6,223 nucleotides of DNA, taken from assembly GCA_023269295.1 (NCBI GenBank), contig JAHFTU010000081.1:1-6223 (forward strand), in the 5' to 3' direction. The position numbers and the translations under genes are program-made. Shown here piece after piece: positions 1-4,785 of this stretch (position 1 is its first letter; each line of letters begins with the position of its first letter). A model generated the notes under the pieces. That model ran no database searches. It was not told where the DNA came from and saw nothing but the letters and a program-made list of their open reading frames with translations. The stretch comes from Candidatus Woesearchaeota archaeon (lineage in GTDB: Archaea; Nanobdellota; Nanobdellia; Woesearchaeales; UBA10216).

Positions 1-48
1 CTGCTTAACAATCCAAATTCTCTTCTCATAAGTCAACTTATACATGTA

Positions 49-67
49 GCCTCACCAAAGGTGAGGC
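49..67. repeat. Perfect 8-bp inverted repeat (hairpin)
   Basis: The arms GCCTCACC and GGTGAGGC are exact reverse complements separated by AAA. No T-run follows on the plus strand and only a mixed sequence follows on the minus strand, so it is not a convincing intrinsic terminator. It may close the transcript of a gene left of the window or be a regulatory hairpin upstream of the proline iminopeptidase promoter. Confidence 0.6.
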
Positions 68-75
68 AACACGGT

Positions 76-117
76 CGGAAGCAAAAGCGTGACTACCGGA
101 AGTAAAAACGTGATAGC
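76..117. repeat. Tandem 21-bp direct repeat, two units
   Basis: Two adjacent 21-bp units (76-96 and 97-117) share CGGAAG, AAAA and CGTGA in the same register and differ at about six positions. The pair ends about 25 bases before the TATA-like box of the next gene, where an archaeal regulator could bind, but an operator role is only inferred. No reading frame here looks coding. Confidence 0.5.
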
Positions 118-130
118 ACAGCTGCAAAAC

Positions 131-150
131 AAAGGAGAAAGATATTTAAG
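131..150 (+). promoter_or_regulatory. BRE/TATA-type promoter of the iminopeptidase operon
   Basis: A purine-rich stretch (131-142, BRE-like) precedes TATTTAA at 143-149. The box centre lies about 28 bases before the ATG at 175, which would place transcription start at or next to the start codon, giving a leaderless mRNA. Confidence 0.6.
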
Positions 151-174
151 TCGCAGCTTGAGTGAAAGAGCAGC

Positions 175-1146
175 ATGAAGACAGTAAAACTCTTCCCAAA
201 AATCAGGCCCTATCGCCACGGCTACCTTAATGTGGGCGACGGCCACAAGCTTTACTATGAGTTGTGCGGCAACCCAAAAGGCAATCCTGTGCTATTCGTG
301 CACGGTGGTCCTGGCGCCGGCTGCAGCAAAAAGGACAGGCGATTCTTCAACCCGAAGGTATGGAACATCATTCTTTTTGACCAAAGGGGAGCTAACAGGA
401 GCAAGCCTTTTGGCTCGCTGAAGGCAAACACGACATGGAAGCTTGTATCTGACATGCGGCAGCTGCTGGAATTTCTAAACATAAAGAAAGCGTTTCTGTT
501 TGGCGGCAGCTGGGGCTCAACATTGTCGCTTGTTTACGCAATAAAGCACCCCGAAACAGTTACCGGAATGCTGTTGCGGGGAGTGTTCCTCGGGAGAAAG
601 GAAGACATCATGTACACTTACGGCGGCGGTGCAGAGAACTATTTTCCCGACGCCTGGGAAAGGTTTGTGAGTCACGTGCCTCCAAGCAGAAGAAATGACG
701 TTATTGGCTACTATGCGGGGCAGATGCAGTCAAAAAACAGGAGAATCATCAACAAGTTTGCGTTTGAATTTGCATACTATGAGCTTTCGCTGCTGAAGCT
801 CAACATGACGCACAGGGATGTCATGAAAATCATGGGAAAAGCCAGCTCCCACCCGGGGCACAAGTCCATGGCCATTATCGAGTCTTATTACATGAAGAAA
901 GGCTGCTTCCTGCCAAAGGATTACATCCTCAATAACATCAGCAGGATAAGGAAACTCAAAATTCCCGTTGCAATCGTGCAGGGCCGCTACGATGTCATAT
1001 GCCCACCCTATCAGGCCTGGCAGCTTCACAAGGCGCTTCCGAAATCAAGGCTTGTCCTTACTATCTCAGGCCACGGCAGCAGCGACCCTCCCCTCACCAG
1101 CAAGCTCGTGGAAGAGGTGAAGAGAATGCAAAAGGTCGTACGATGA
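175..1146 (+). CDS. pip: Proline iminopeptidase (peptidase family S33, alpha/beta hydrolase)
   Basis: Predicted cytosolic aminopeptidase that removes N-terminal proline from peptides. The 323-residue product has the family's usual length. Visible landmarks in order are the oxyanion segment HGGPGAG (residues 43-49), DQRG (69-72), the nucleophile elbow GGSWGS with catalytic Ser112, GRYD with probable catalytic Asp273, and SGHGSS with probable catalytic His300. Between Ser and Asp lies the helical cap, including PDAWERF (158-164). The stretch where relatives usually have WSxWE reads FAYYE (199-203), so the substrate-amino-group site is divergent and specificity for proline is less certain than the fold. 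No signal peptide is seen. The first ATG fits the leaderless promoter spacing. The stop overlaps the start of the hemolysin III-like gene (ATGA at 1143-1146), so the two are co-transcribed and probably translationally coupled. Another S33 hydrolase activity is possible. Confidence 0.88.
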   Translation: MKTVKLFPKIRPYRHGYLNVGDGHKLYYELCGNPKGNPVLFVHGGPGAGCSKKDRRFFNPKVWNIILFDQRGANRSKPFGSLKANTTWKLVSDMRQLLEFLNIKKAFLFGGSWGSTLSLVYAIKHPETVTGMLLRGVFLGRKEDIMYTYGGGAENYFPDAWERFVSHVPPSRRNDVIGYYAGQMQSKNRRIINKFAFEFAYYELSLLKLNMTHRDVMKIMGKASSHPGHKSMAIIESYYMKKGCFLPKDYILNNISRIRKLKIPVAIVQGRYDVICPPYQAWQLHKALPKSRLVLTISGHGSSDPPLTSKLVEEVKRMQKVVR

Positions 1147-1805
1147 AGCAGCATAGACAGGACATGCAGAAGAGCACGAATGAGCCTTTAAGCAGCTTGA
1201 CACATCTTATTGGCCTACTGCTTTCAGTTGCCGGACTGGTGTTGCTTATTGTCTTTGCTGCCATACACAGGAACGCTTTGGGACTAGTGGCTTTTTCCAT
1301 TTTCGGGATGAGCCTGATACTTCTCTACCTTTTCAGCTCAATTTACCATTTTATTCCATCATTAAGCAGGGCTAAAGAGGTGTTCCGCAGGATTGACCAA
1401 TCAATGGTTTTTATCCTTATAGCTGGAACTTACACGGCGGTTTGCCTCACGGTTTTGCGCGGCTGGTGGAGATGGAGCCTCTTAGGAGCTATTTGGGCGT
1501 TCGCAATCGTAGGCGTGTCCTTGGCTTCAGCAATGAGAATGAGGACCTGGTTGTCTACACCTATTTACCTCACTATGGGATGGCTCGGAGTAATTGCTAT
1601 TTTTCCACTGACTCACATTTTGTCACCGAAAGGAATGTGGTGGCTGGTGGCAGGAGGTGTTTTTTACACGATAGGCGCGGCATTCTACGGCCTGGATTCA
1701 TTCGTTCCACGAACTAGATGGTTTGGCATGCACGAGGTTTTTCATGTTTTTGTCATAGCAGGCAGCTTCAGCCATTTCTGGCTCATGCTAAATTATGTTC
1801 TTTAG
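1143..1805 (+). CDS. Hemolysin III / PAQR family integral membrane protein
   Basis: The 220-residue product is nearly all hydrophobic, with about seven membrane segments spanning roughly residues 19 to 220, typical of the HlyIII/YqfA group. The family's metal-site residues are present: SSIYH (Ser65, His69), the RRIDQS Asp85 followed by LIAGTYT (92-98), and the last-helix MHEVFH pair His197/His201, with His211 in the final helix. In PAQR relatives these residues bind zinc and support a ceramidase-like hydrolase or receptor role; the bacterial and archaeal members have no settled function and the name hemolysin is historical. I chose the ATG at 1143 because it makes an ATGA overlap with the upstream stop and yields a family-length protein; an in-frame ATG at 999 lies deep inside the iminopeptidase gene. 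An ATG at 1164 is a possible alternative start. No separate promoter is seen. Confidence 0.87.
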   Translation: MKQHRQDMQKSTNEPLSSLTHLIGLLLSVAGLVLLIVFAAIHRNALGLVAFSIFGMSLILLYLFSSIYHFIPSLSRAKEVFRRIDQSMVFILIAGTYTAVCLTVLRGWWRWSLLGAIWAFAIVGVSLASAMRMRTWLSTPIYLTMGWLGVIAIFPLTHILSPKGMWWLVAGGVFYTIGAAFYGLDSFVPRTRWFGMHEVFHVFVIAGSFSHFWLMLNYVL

Positions 1806-1821
1806 TATGAACCTTAGCTAG

Positions 1822-1829
1822 AAAAAAAG
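1822..1829 (-). terminator. Oligo-T terminator of tRNA-Ile
   Basis: Directly after the discriminator base the minus strand reads C followed by seven T. Archaeal RNA polymerase terminates at such runs. It lies 17 bases beyond the stop codon of the convergent hemolysin III-like gene. Confidence 0.6.
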
Positions 1830-1865
1830 TGGGCCCACTCGGACTTGAACCGAGGACCTCCGCCT

Positions 1866-1882
1866 GACTGATTTTGCCTAAA
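1866..1882 (-). other. tRNA-Ile intron 2, 17 nt, canonical position 37/38
   Basis: Exon bases CTGA (32-35) pair with TCAG near the intron's 3' end. This makes the 4-bp central helix, with 3-nt bulges TAT (cut TA^T) and TCA (cut TC^A) on opposite strands and the anticodon stem as outer helix. The inner helix is only about two A-T pairs, so this is a minimal, relaxed BHB. Confidence 0.75.
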
Positions 1883-1889
1883 TATCAGA

Positions 1890-1941
1890 CTCGCCCTACC
1901 TTTTCCAGGTTTTTGATCAACCTTTTTGTGAAAAAGGTTGT
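1890..1941 (-). other. tRNA-Ile intron 1, 52 nt, noncanonical position 30/31
   Basis: CGCC (positions 25-28) pairs with GGCG inside the intron. Flanking bulges are GCA (cut GC^A) and AGT (cut AG^T). An inner helix CAACCTTTT/AAAAGGTAG with one A-A mismatch completes the BHB. A competing local hairpin AACCTTTTT-CAC-AAAAAGGTT (9 perfect pairs) uses the same 5' strand. Confidence 0.78.
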
Positions 1942-1998
1942 GCGGCGTTCTAGCCAAGCTGAACTATGGGCCCGATCCAGAAATCGGACTCGACAATG

Positions 1999-2009
1999 CC
2001 TTATAAATG
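1999..2009 (-). promoter_or_regulatory. TATA-like box of tRNA-Ile
   Basis: The minus strand reads CATTTATAAGG, centred about 31 bases before tRNA position 1. This is the same spacing as the box of the tRNA-Asn gene. The box overlaps the last two codons and stop of the upstream gene. Confidence 0.6.
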
Positions 2010-3260
2010 TTTTGCGATGGGTATTTTATGTAATGCCTTTTTCAAATCAAGCGCCCTGTATAAGGAAAAAGCTGTACTTGCATAGGCCAGAGCTTCACCA
2101 GTAAAGTGTGATAAGGGAGCTGCCATAAAAGTAGCGGTCTTGGCAATACCATATCCTCCTCGTGACAGTATGCTTCTGCGATTTGTTTCTTTTTCATCCA
2201 CAACGCCTTTTAGGAGGGCACCATCAACAGCAGCATTTCTGGCAGCGGCAATGGTTCCAATGATAGGGAAACCTAAGCTGAAATAAGCTATTACTTCAAC
2301 AGCATGATCTGAAATCCTGTCAACGTGAGCTCCCCATCTTGAGGGTCCCAGGCGTCGGGCAACCATACCGTCCAAGGCATCTAGTGCCATAACCCCGCCA
2401 ATTGCTAAGCTTGAAAGCATTCCTTCCAGTCCATGTATGGCAAAGTAGGCAAGGGGCGGCCTGCTGGCAGAAATCATGTTCGCTAGTGTTGTTTCTTCTT
2501 CAGCCACAAGCGCCACTCTGGTGCTCCAGCGTAAGCCTGAAAGATACTTTTTGGTCTCAGCATGATTGCCATTTTCCAGCACGAATACAGGCGGCCTTCC
2601 AACAGGAATGGCATCAGCAACTTTCACTGTGTGAATCTCGCTGATGTGCCAGTCATCTGCAGCGTATTTCTTTATGGCATCTTCTATTAGGTTGTTCCAT
2701 TGTTGTGTTGTCAGGGCTAATCGATGTGTCATATCGCCGCGAAACAGCGCATAGTCCCCTGGGGTAACTTGCACAACAGCGTAATCTGTTGCTACTCGTA
2801 ACATTTCCATAACTGTTCTTTTTGCAGCTTCTAATGATGGGGCTTTTTGTAGATAATTGTGGCTGGCAGCAACGCTTACAGACTTATCAGGCAGTGGCAG
2901 TATTGTTGTATCTGAAATTACTGGCTTCTGCAGCGAAAATTCCTTATCAACGATGTTTGTAAGGTTAAGGTTGGGATCTATCGAAACTGCTGTGATTTTG
3001 TCCTTGCCAAGCTCATGTTCAAGAAATGGCAATCCTGAGCCAATTATTGCAACGTCAAACATCCTTTTCCCATTGAGAAGCCCAGCACTGGCGAGCATAT
3101 TGGTGATAAATAAGGATTGTGCCCAAGAGAAATATCGTTCCTTAGCTTCAATCAGCCATGCTGGATAGATGCCTTGCAGTGCGCCTTGAAAGCCTGAGCC
3201 GCCTCTCCTGAAATGCGTGAAGTATTCCGGTGGGGCAGTGACATATGACTGGCTTGCCAT
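2001..3260 (-). CDS. Fusion: methyltransferase-like domain plus CDP-alcohol phosphatidyltransferase
   Basis: The 419-residue product has two parts. Residues about 30-235 look like a class I (Rossmann) methyltransferase: FDVAIIGSGLPFLEHEL (68-84) as the nucleotide-binding loop, SIDPN (93-97) with Asp95 where the SAM ribose is usually bound, and strand-like VVQVTPGDY (162-170). Residues about 268-415 carry the CDP-alcohol phosphatidyltransferase signature: Asp294, Asp297-Gly298, Ala301-Arg302, Gly310, Asp314 and Asp318, with hydrophobic helices on either side. The Arg-to-Gly spacing is seven residues, one fewer than the usual eight. RNAAVDG (341-347) and AKTATFM (373-379) resemble later conserved segments of PgsA-like enzymes. 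Such enzymes move a phospho-alcohol from a CDP-lipid, or a phospholipid headgroup from a CDP-alcohol, at the membrane; the substrate here cannot be told. The methyltransferase could act on the same product or be a scaffold. The ATG fits a leaderless promoter. tRNA-Asn lies upstream and tRNA-Ile downstream. Confidence 0.8.
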   Translation of the reverse strand: MASQSYVTAPPEYFTHFRRGGSGFQGALQGIYPAWLIEAKERYFSWAQSLFITNMLASAGLLNGKRMFDVAIIGSGLPFLEHELGKDKITAVSIDPNLNLTNIVDKEFSLQKPVISDTTILPLPDKSVSVAASHNYLQKAPSLEAAKRTVMEMLRVATDYAVVQVTPGDYALFRGDMTHRLALTTQQWNNLIEDAIKKYAADDWHISEIHTVKVADAIPVGRPPVFVLENGNHAETKKYLSGLRWSTRVALVAEEETTLANMISASRPPLAYFAIHGLEGMLSSLAIGGVMALDALDGMVARRLGPSRWGAHVDRISDHAVEVIAYFSLGFPIIGTIAAARNAAVDGALLKGVVDEKETNRRSILSRGGYGIAKTATFMAAPLSHFTGEALAYASTAFSLYRALDLKKALHKIPIAKHL

Positions 3261-3280
3261 AGTATCAGCGAATGCTGAAC

Positions 3281-3290
3281 AAAATAAAAA
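3281..3290 (-). promoter_or_regulatory. TATA-like box of the phosphatidyltransferase fusion gene
   Basis: The minus strand reads TTTTTATTTT, preceded by AACC. Its centre lies about 26 bases before the ATG at 3260, implying a leaderless transcript. It sits between the tRNA-Asn 3' end and the gene. Confidence 0.5.
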
Positions 3291-3300
3291 GGTTTAGAAA

Positions 3301-3306
3301 GAAAAG
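3301..3306 (-). terminator. Short oligo-T stretch after tRNA-Asn
   Basis: The minus strand reads CTTTTC and then TTTC right after discriminator G73. It is shorter than the run after tRNA-Ile, so termination here is plausible rather than certain. Confidence 0.4.
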
Positions 3307-3320
3307 CGCCTCGGGGCAGA

Positions 3321-3352
3321 TATTCTCACTTCAAGCTTTCGCTTTAAAGTGT
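3321..3352 (-). other. tRNA-Asn intron 4, 32 nt, T-loop position 59/60
   Basis: T-loop bases TTCG (54-57) face AGAA in the intron (three pairs plus G-A). The bulges are AGA (cut AG^A) and TAT (cut TA^T). The T-stem is the outer helix and CACTT/AAGTG the inner helix, which is topped by AAGC-GAAA-GCTT, a GNRA tetraloop hairpin. Confidence 0.82.
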
Positions 3353-3367
3353 CTCGAACTGCCGACC

Positions 3368-3387
3368 ATCCACTCCTATTAAAGGAT
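3368..3387 (-). other. tRNA-Asn intron 3, 20 nt, variable-loop position 44/45
   Basis: CCAC (39-42) pairs with GTGG in the intron. The bulges are TAA (cut TA^A) and ATG (cut AT^G) and the inner helix is TCCT/AGGA. No outer helix is seen. Removal restores the variable loop AGGTC. Confidence 0.8.
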
Positions 3388-3394
3388 TAGTGGT

Positions 3395-3408
3395 ATCTGC
3401 TAAGCAAG
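3395..3408 (-). other. tRNA-Asn intron 2, 14 nt, canonical position 37/38
   Basis: CTGT (32-35) pairs with GCAG in the intron (last pair U-G). The bulges are TAC (cut TA^C) and ATA (cut AT^A), and the anticodon stem is the outer helix. Almost no inner helix is possible in an intron this short. Confidence 0.75.
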
Positions 3409-3415
3409 TAACAGC

Positions 3416-3449
3416 TTCGAAAGCTCCTGATGAACTCATCATCAAGTGT
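3416..3449 (-). other. tRNA-Asn intron 1, 34 nt, noncanonical position 30/31
   Basis: CGAG (25-28) pairs with TTCG in the intron (one G-U). The bulges are TGA (cut TG^A) and AAG (cut AA^G). The interior forms a TGATGA/TCATCA hairpin separated from the central helix by an internal loop. This is the same insertion position as intron 1 of tRNA-Ile. Confidence 0.75.
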
Positions 3450-3504
3450 CACTCGCTCCACCTGCTAAGCTACCGAGGCAAAGAGTTTTGAGGGCAAGAG
3501 CTGT

Positions 3505-3514
3505 GTTTATATAG
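3505..3514 (-). promoter_or_regulatory. TATA box of tRNA-Asn
   Basis: The minus strand reads CTATATAAAC, centred about 31 bases before tRNA position 1. It lies just past the stop codon of the upstream endonuclease gene, so the tRNA has its own promoter. Confidence 0.65.
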
Positions 3515-3535
3515 TTTTCTCTGTGGGTAATTTAC

Positions 3536-4264
3536 CTAACTTTCTCCACATTTTGTATCTAGACAATTGTTGAATGATGAAAATCCCACCTCTTTCATCC
3601 ACTTATCAAGTTGCTTCCTGCCTGAGATTTGAAGATAATAAGCGTCATGAACTATCTCAAACCTTCTGTTTTTCCTGTAATTACCGGTAACAGTGAATCC
3701 TAGCTTATTCAGCAAAGTTCTTGTGGTAGTGTAAAGAGATCGACAACTTGTTTGATAGAAGATTACTGGATAGTACGCTTTCGTAACTCTTTTTTTAAAA
3801 GTTAGGCTGAAATCTGTATCTGCCAAGCCTCGCAGAAATGCACGTTTCACATTTAAGCTGCCTTGTCGTATAACTGGCGGAACACGAATATTCTCTTTTT
3901 TGCCCAGTGGCAATCCGATCTTTTTGGCATAAAATTCCACCAGACCTCTGGAGTAAATTTGCAACCTAACTTCTGTTTTTTTCTTTCCAGCAAAGAATAT
4001 TGGGAATTTTAGATTATACAGGCGCTTCTTTAAGTGCCAAACATAGCTCTTTAGGTAAGTACGGTCACTAATTGCATCGCCAGACACGCATATTTCGTAA
4101 TTAGTGCATCCTTTATGTGAATGAGCGCCAATATGTCCATCGCCGACCATTATTCCAATGTCTTCAGCGAGATCTTCTGTCATCGAAGTTGGTAGCTTTA
4201 ACCCTCTTAATTCATCTTTCCTGCTGAAGTGAATCTTCATCTTGTTTAAGCTGCGTTTGGACAT
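3536..4264 (-). CDS. LAGLIDADG-type homing endonuclease, free-standing
   Basis: The 242-residue product carries two LAGLIDADG-type helices: LAEDIGIMVGDGHIG (32-46), with the metal-binding acid at Asp42, and FLRGLADTDFS (133-143), with Asp141 as second acid. The final Gly of the second motif is replaced by Phe142. Two motifs in one chain indicate a single-chain endonuclease with two pseudo-symmetric halves, which would cut a long asymmetric DNA site. Some LAGLIDADG proteins act as intron maturases and others as WhiA-like regulators; the acidic residues favour an active nuclease. The coding strand appears more A/T-rich than the iminopeptidase and CsaA genes, in keeping with mobility. The start at 4264 is supported by a TATA-like box about 25 bases upstream; a second Met at residue 9 is the alternative. 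It lies directly upstream of the four-intron tRNA-Asn on the same strand. It is not inside an intron or intein as far as can be seen. Its target is unknown. Confidence 0.83.
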   Translation of the reverse strand: MSKRSLNKMKIHFSRKDELRGLKLPTSMTEDLAEDIGIMVGDGHIGAHSHKGCTNYEICVSGDAISDRTYLKSYVWHLKKRLYNLKFPIFFAGKKKTEVRLQIYSRGLVEFYAKKIGLPLGKKENIRVPPVIRQGSLNVKRAFLRGLADTDFSLTFKKRVTKAYYPVIFYQTSCRSLYTTTRTLLNKLGFTVTGNYRKNRRFEIVHDAYYLQISGRKQLDKWMKEVGFSSFNNCLDTKCGES

Positions 4265-4282
4265 GCTAGAAAACTACTTTAG

Positions 4283-4293
4283 TTATTTAAATA
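4283..4293 (-). promoter_or_regulatory. TATA-like box of the LAGLIDADG gene
   Basis: The minus strand reads TATTTAAATAA, centred about 25 bases before the ATG at 4264, again with leaderless spacing. The core is nearly palindromic, so it could also drive rightward transcription into the short gap before the CsaA gene. Confidence 0.55.
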
Positions 4294-4398
4294 CCTTAGG
4301 CAGGGGAATGTCCAGTGTCCAGTGCTATGACCATTTTAGCGAAAAGGTTCAATCCAAAAACGATTACGAAAAACCTGAAAATATTTCGGGACACAGAT

Positions 4399-4411
4399 AA
4401 ATTTTTATAAT
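4399..4411 (+). promoter_or_regulatory. TATA-like box of the csaA-thioredoxin operon
   Basis: TTTTTATAA at 4402-4410 is centred about 26 bases before the ATG at 4432, implying a leaderless transcript covering this gene and the thioredoxin-like gene behind it. Confidence 0.6.
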
Positions 4412-4431
4412 CCTCAGTTGGAGCGGCAACC

Positions 4432-4761
4432 ATGATAACGTGGCAGGATTTTGAGAAAGTTGAAATGCGCGTGGGCACGGTGCTTGAGGTGGCTGACTTT
4501 CCAGAAGCGCGAAATCCCTCTTACAAGCTCAAGATAGATTTTGGCAGCCATGGAGTGAAAAAGTCCAGCGCCCAGATTACAAAGCTTTACAAAAAGGAGG
4601 ACATTCTCGGGAAGCAGGTTATCGCTGTTGTGAATTTCCCGCCAAAGCAAGTAGCTAACTTTATATCTGAATGCCTGGTGCTTGGGGTTGTGATGGATAG
4701 CAAGGAGATTGTACTGCTGCAGCCGGAAAGGAAAGTTGAGAACGGCTTGCGGATAGCATGA
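4432..4761 (+). CDS. csaA: CsaA-like tRNA-binding / export-related chaperone
   Basis: The 109-residue protein is a single OB-fold tRNA-binding domain, as in CsaA and the C-terminal domains of MetRS and EMAP-II. It follows CsaA along its whole length: DFEKVEMRVGTVLEV (6-20), FPEARNPSYKLKIDFG (23-38), KKSSAQIT (43-50), VVNFPPKQVANFISE (66-80), LVLGVV (82-87) and a C-terminal NGLRIA. The family forms dimers, binds tRNA and has been linked to protein secretion in Bacillus; the role in archaea is unclear. The length equals the family norm, and the start fits the leaderless promoter. The thioredoxin-like gene starts 24 bases after its stop, suggesting one operon. Confidence 0.9.
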   Translation: MITWQDFEKVEMRVGTVLEVADFPEARNPSYKLKIDFGSHGVKKSSAQITKLYKKEDILGKQVIAVVNFPPKQVANFISECLVLGVVMDSKEIVLLQPERKVENGLRIA

Positions 4762-4785
4762 TTGAAGAGATGGAGCGTGGTTTGA

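Larger units (their letters stand above)
1830..1973 (-). tRNA. tRNA-Ile(GAU) with two introns
   Basis: Exons are 1973-1942, 1889-1883 and 1865-1830; joining them gives a 75-nt tRNA. The acceptor GGGCCCA pairs fully with TGGGCCC, followed by A73. The D-stem is GTTC/GAAC with a GG-containing loop, the anticodon stem is CCGCT/GGCGG (closing pair U31-G39), and the loop CTGATAA contains U33 and anticodon GAU. The variable loop is AGGTC, the T-stem CTCGG/CCGAG and the T-loop TTCAAGT. Without removing both introns there is no U33 at the right place and the anticodon stem does not close. The anticodon, G1-C72-rich acceptor and A73 fit archaeal tRNA-Ile. No CCA is encoded. The gene follows the phosphatidyltransferase-fusion gene on the same strand but has its own TATA-like box. 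Intron borders are set by hand from BHB motifs. Confidence 0.87.
3307..3479 (-). tRNA. tRNA-Asn(GUU) with four introns
   Basis: Exons are 3479-3450, 3415-3409, 3394-3388, 3367-3353 and 3320-3307 (30, 7, 7, 15 and 14 nt); joining them gives a 73-nt tRNA. The acceptor GCCTCGG pairs fully with CCGAGGC, followed by G73. The D-stem is GCTT/GAGC (last pair U-G), with G rather than A at position 21. The anticodon stem AGTGG/CCACT is perfect and its loop CTGTTAA has U33 and anticodon GUU. The variable loop is AGGTC, the T-stem GGCAG/CTGCC and the T-loop TTCGAGT. The GUU anticodon with G73 matches tRNA-Asn. Each of the four junctions has a BHB-like motif with a 4-bp central helix and 3-nt bulges, and every helix and the conserved loop bases appear only after all four are removed. 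That internal consistency is the main evidence. The T-loop (B-box region) is itself interrupted, so transcription must rely on the upstream TATA box. No CCA is encoded. Confidence 0.87.

Noticed and set aside
730..1029. 99-codon minus-strand open frame.
   Set aside because: Shadow of the iminopeptidase coding frame; no recognisable domain or promoter.
999..1142. 48-residue upstream extension of the hemolysin III-like frame (ATG at 999).
   Set aside because: It lies inside the well-supported iminopeptidase gene, reads as low-complexity non-homologous sequence, and the ATGA overlap at 1143 gives a family-length protein.
3307..3479. Reading this locus as tRNA-Arg(UCG) (loop TTTCGAA near 3422-3416) or tRNA-Val.
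   Set aside because: The flanking stem breaks after three pairs and the rest of the anticodon arm cannot be built; the tRNA-Asn model explains every helix.
4308..4410. Two overlapping mini-frames in the gap before csaA (ATG at 4308, 30 codons; ATG at 4327, 27 codons).
   Set aside because: Neither resembles a known protein, the second runs into the csaA TATA box, and the weak TATA spacing does not single out either start. The nearby TGTCCAG doublet (4309-4322) looks like chance.
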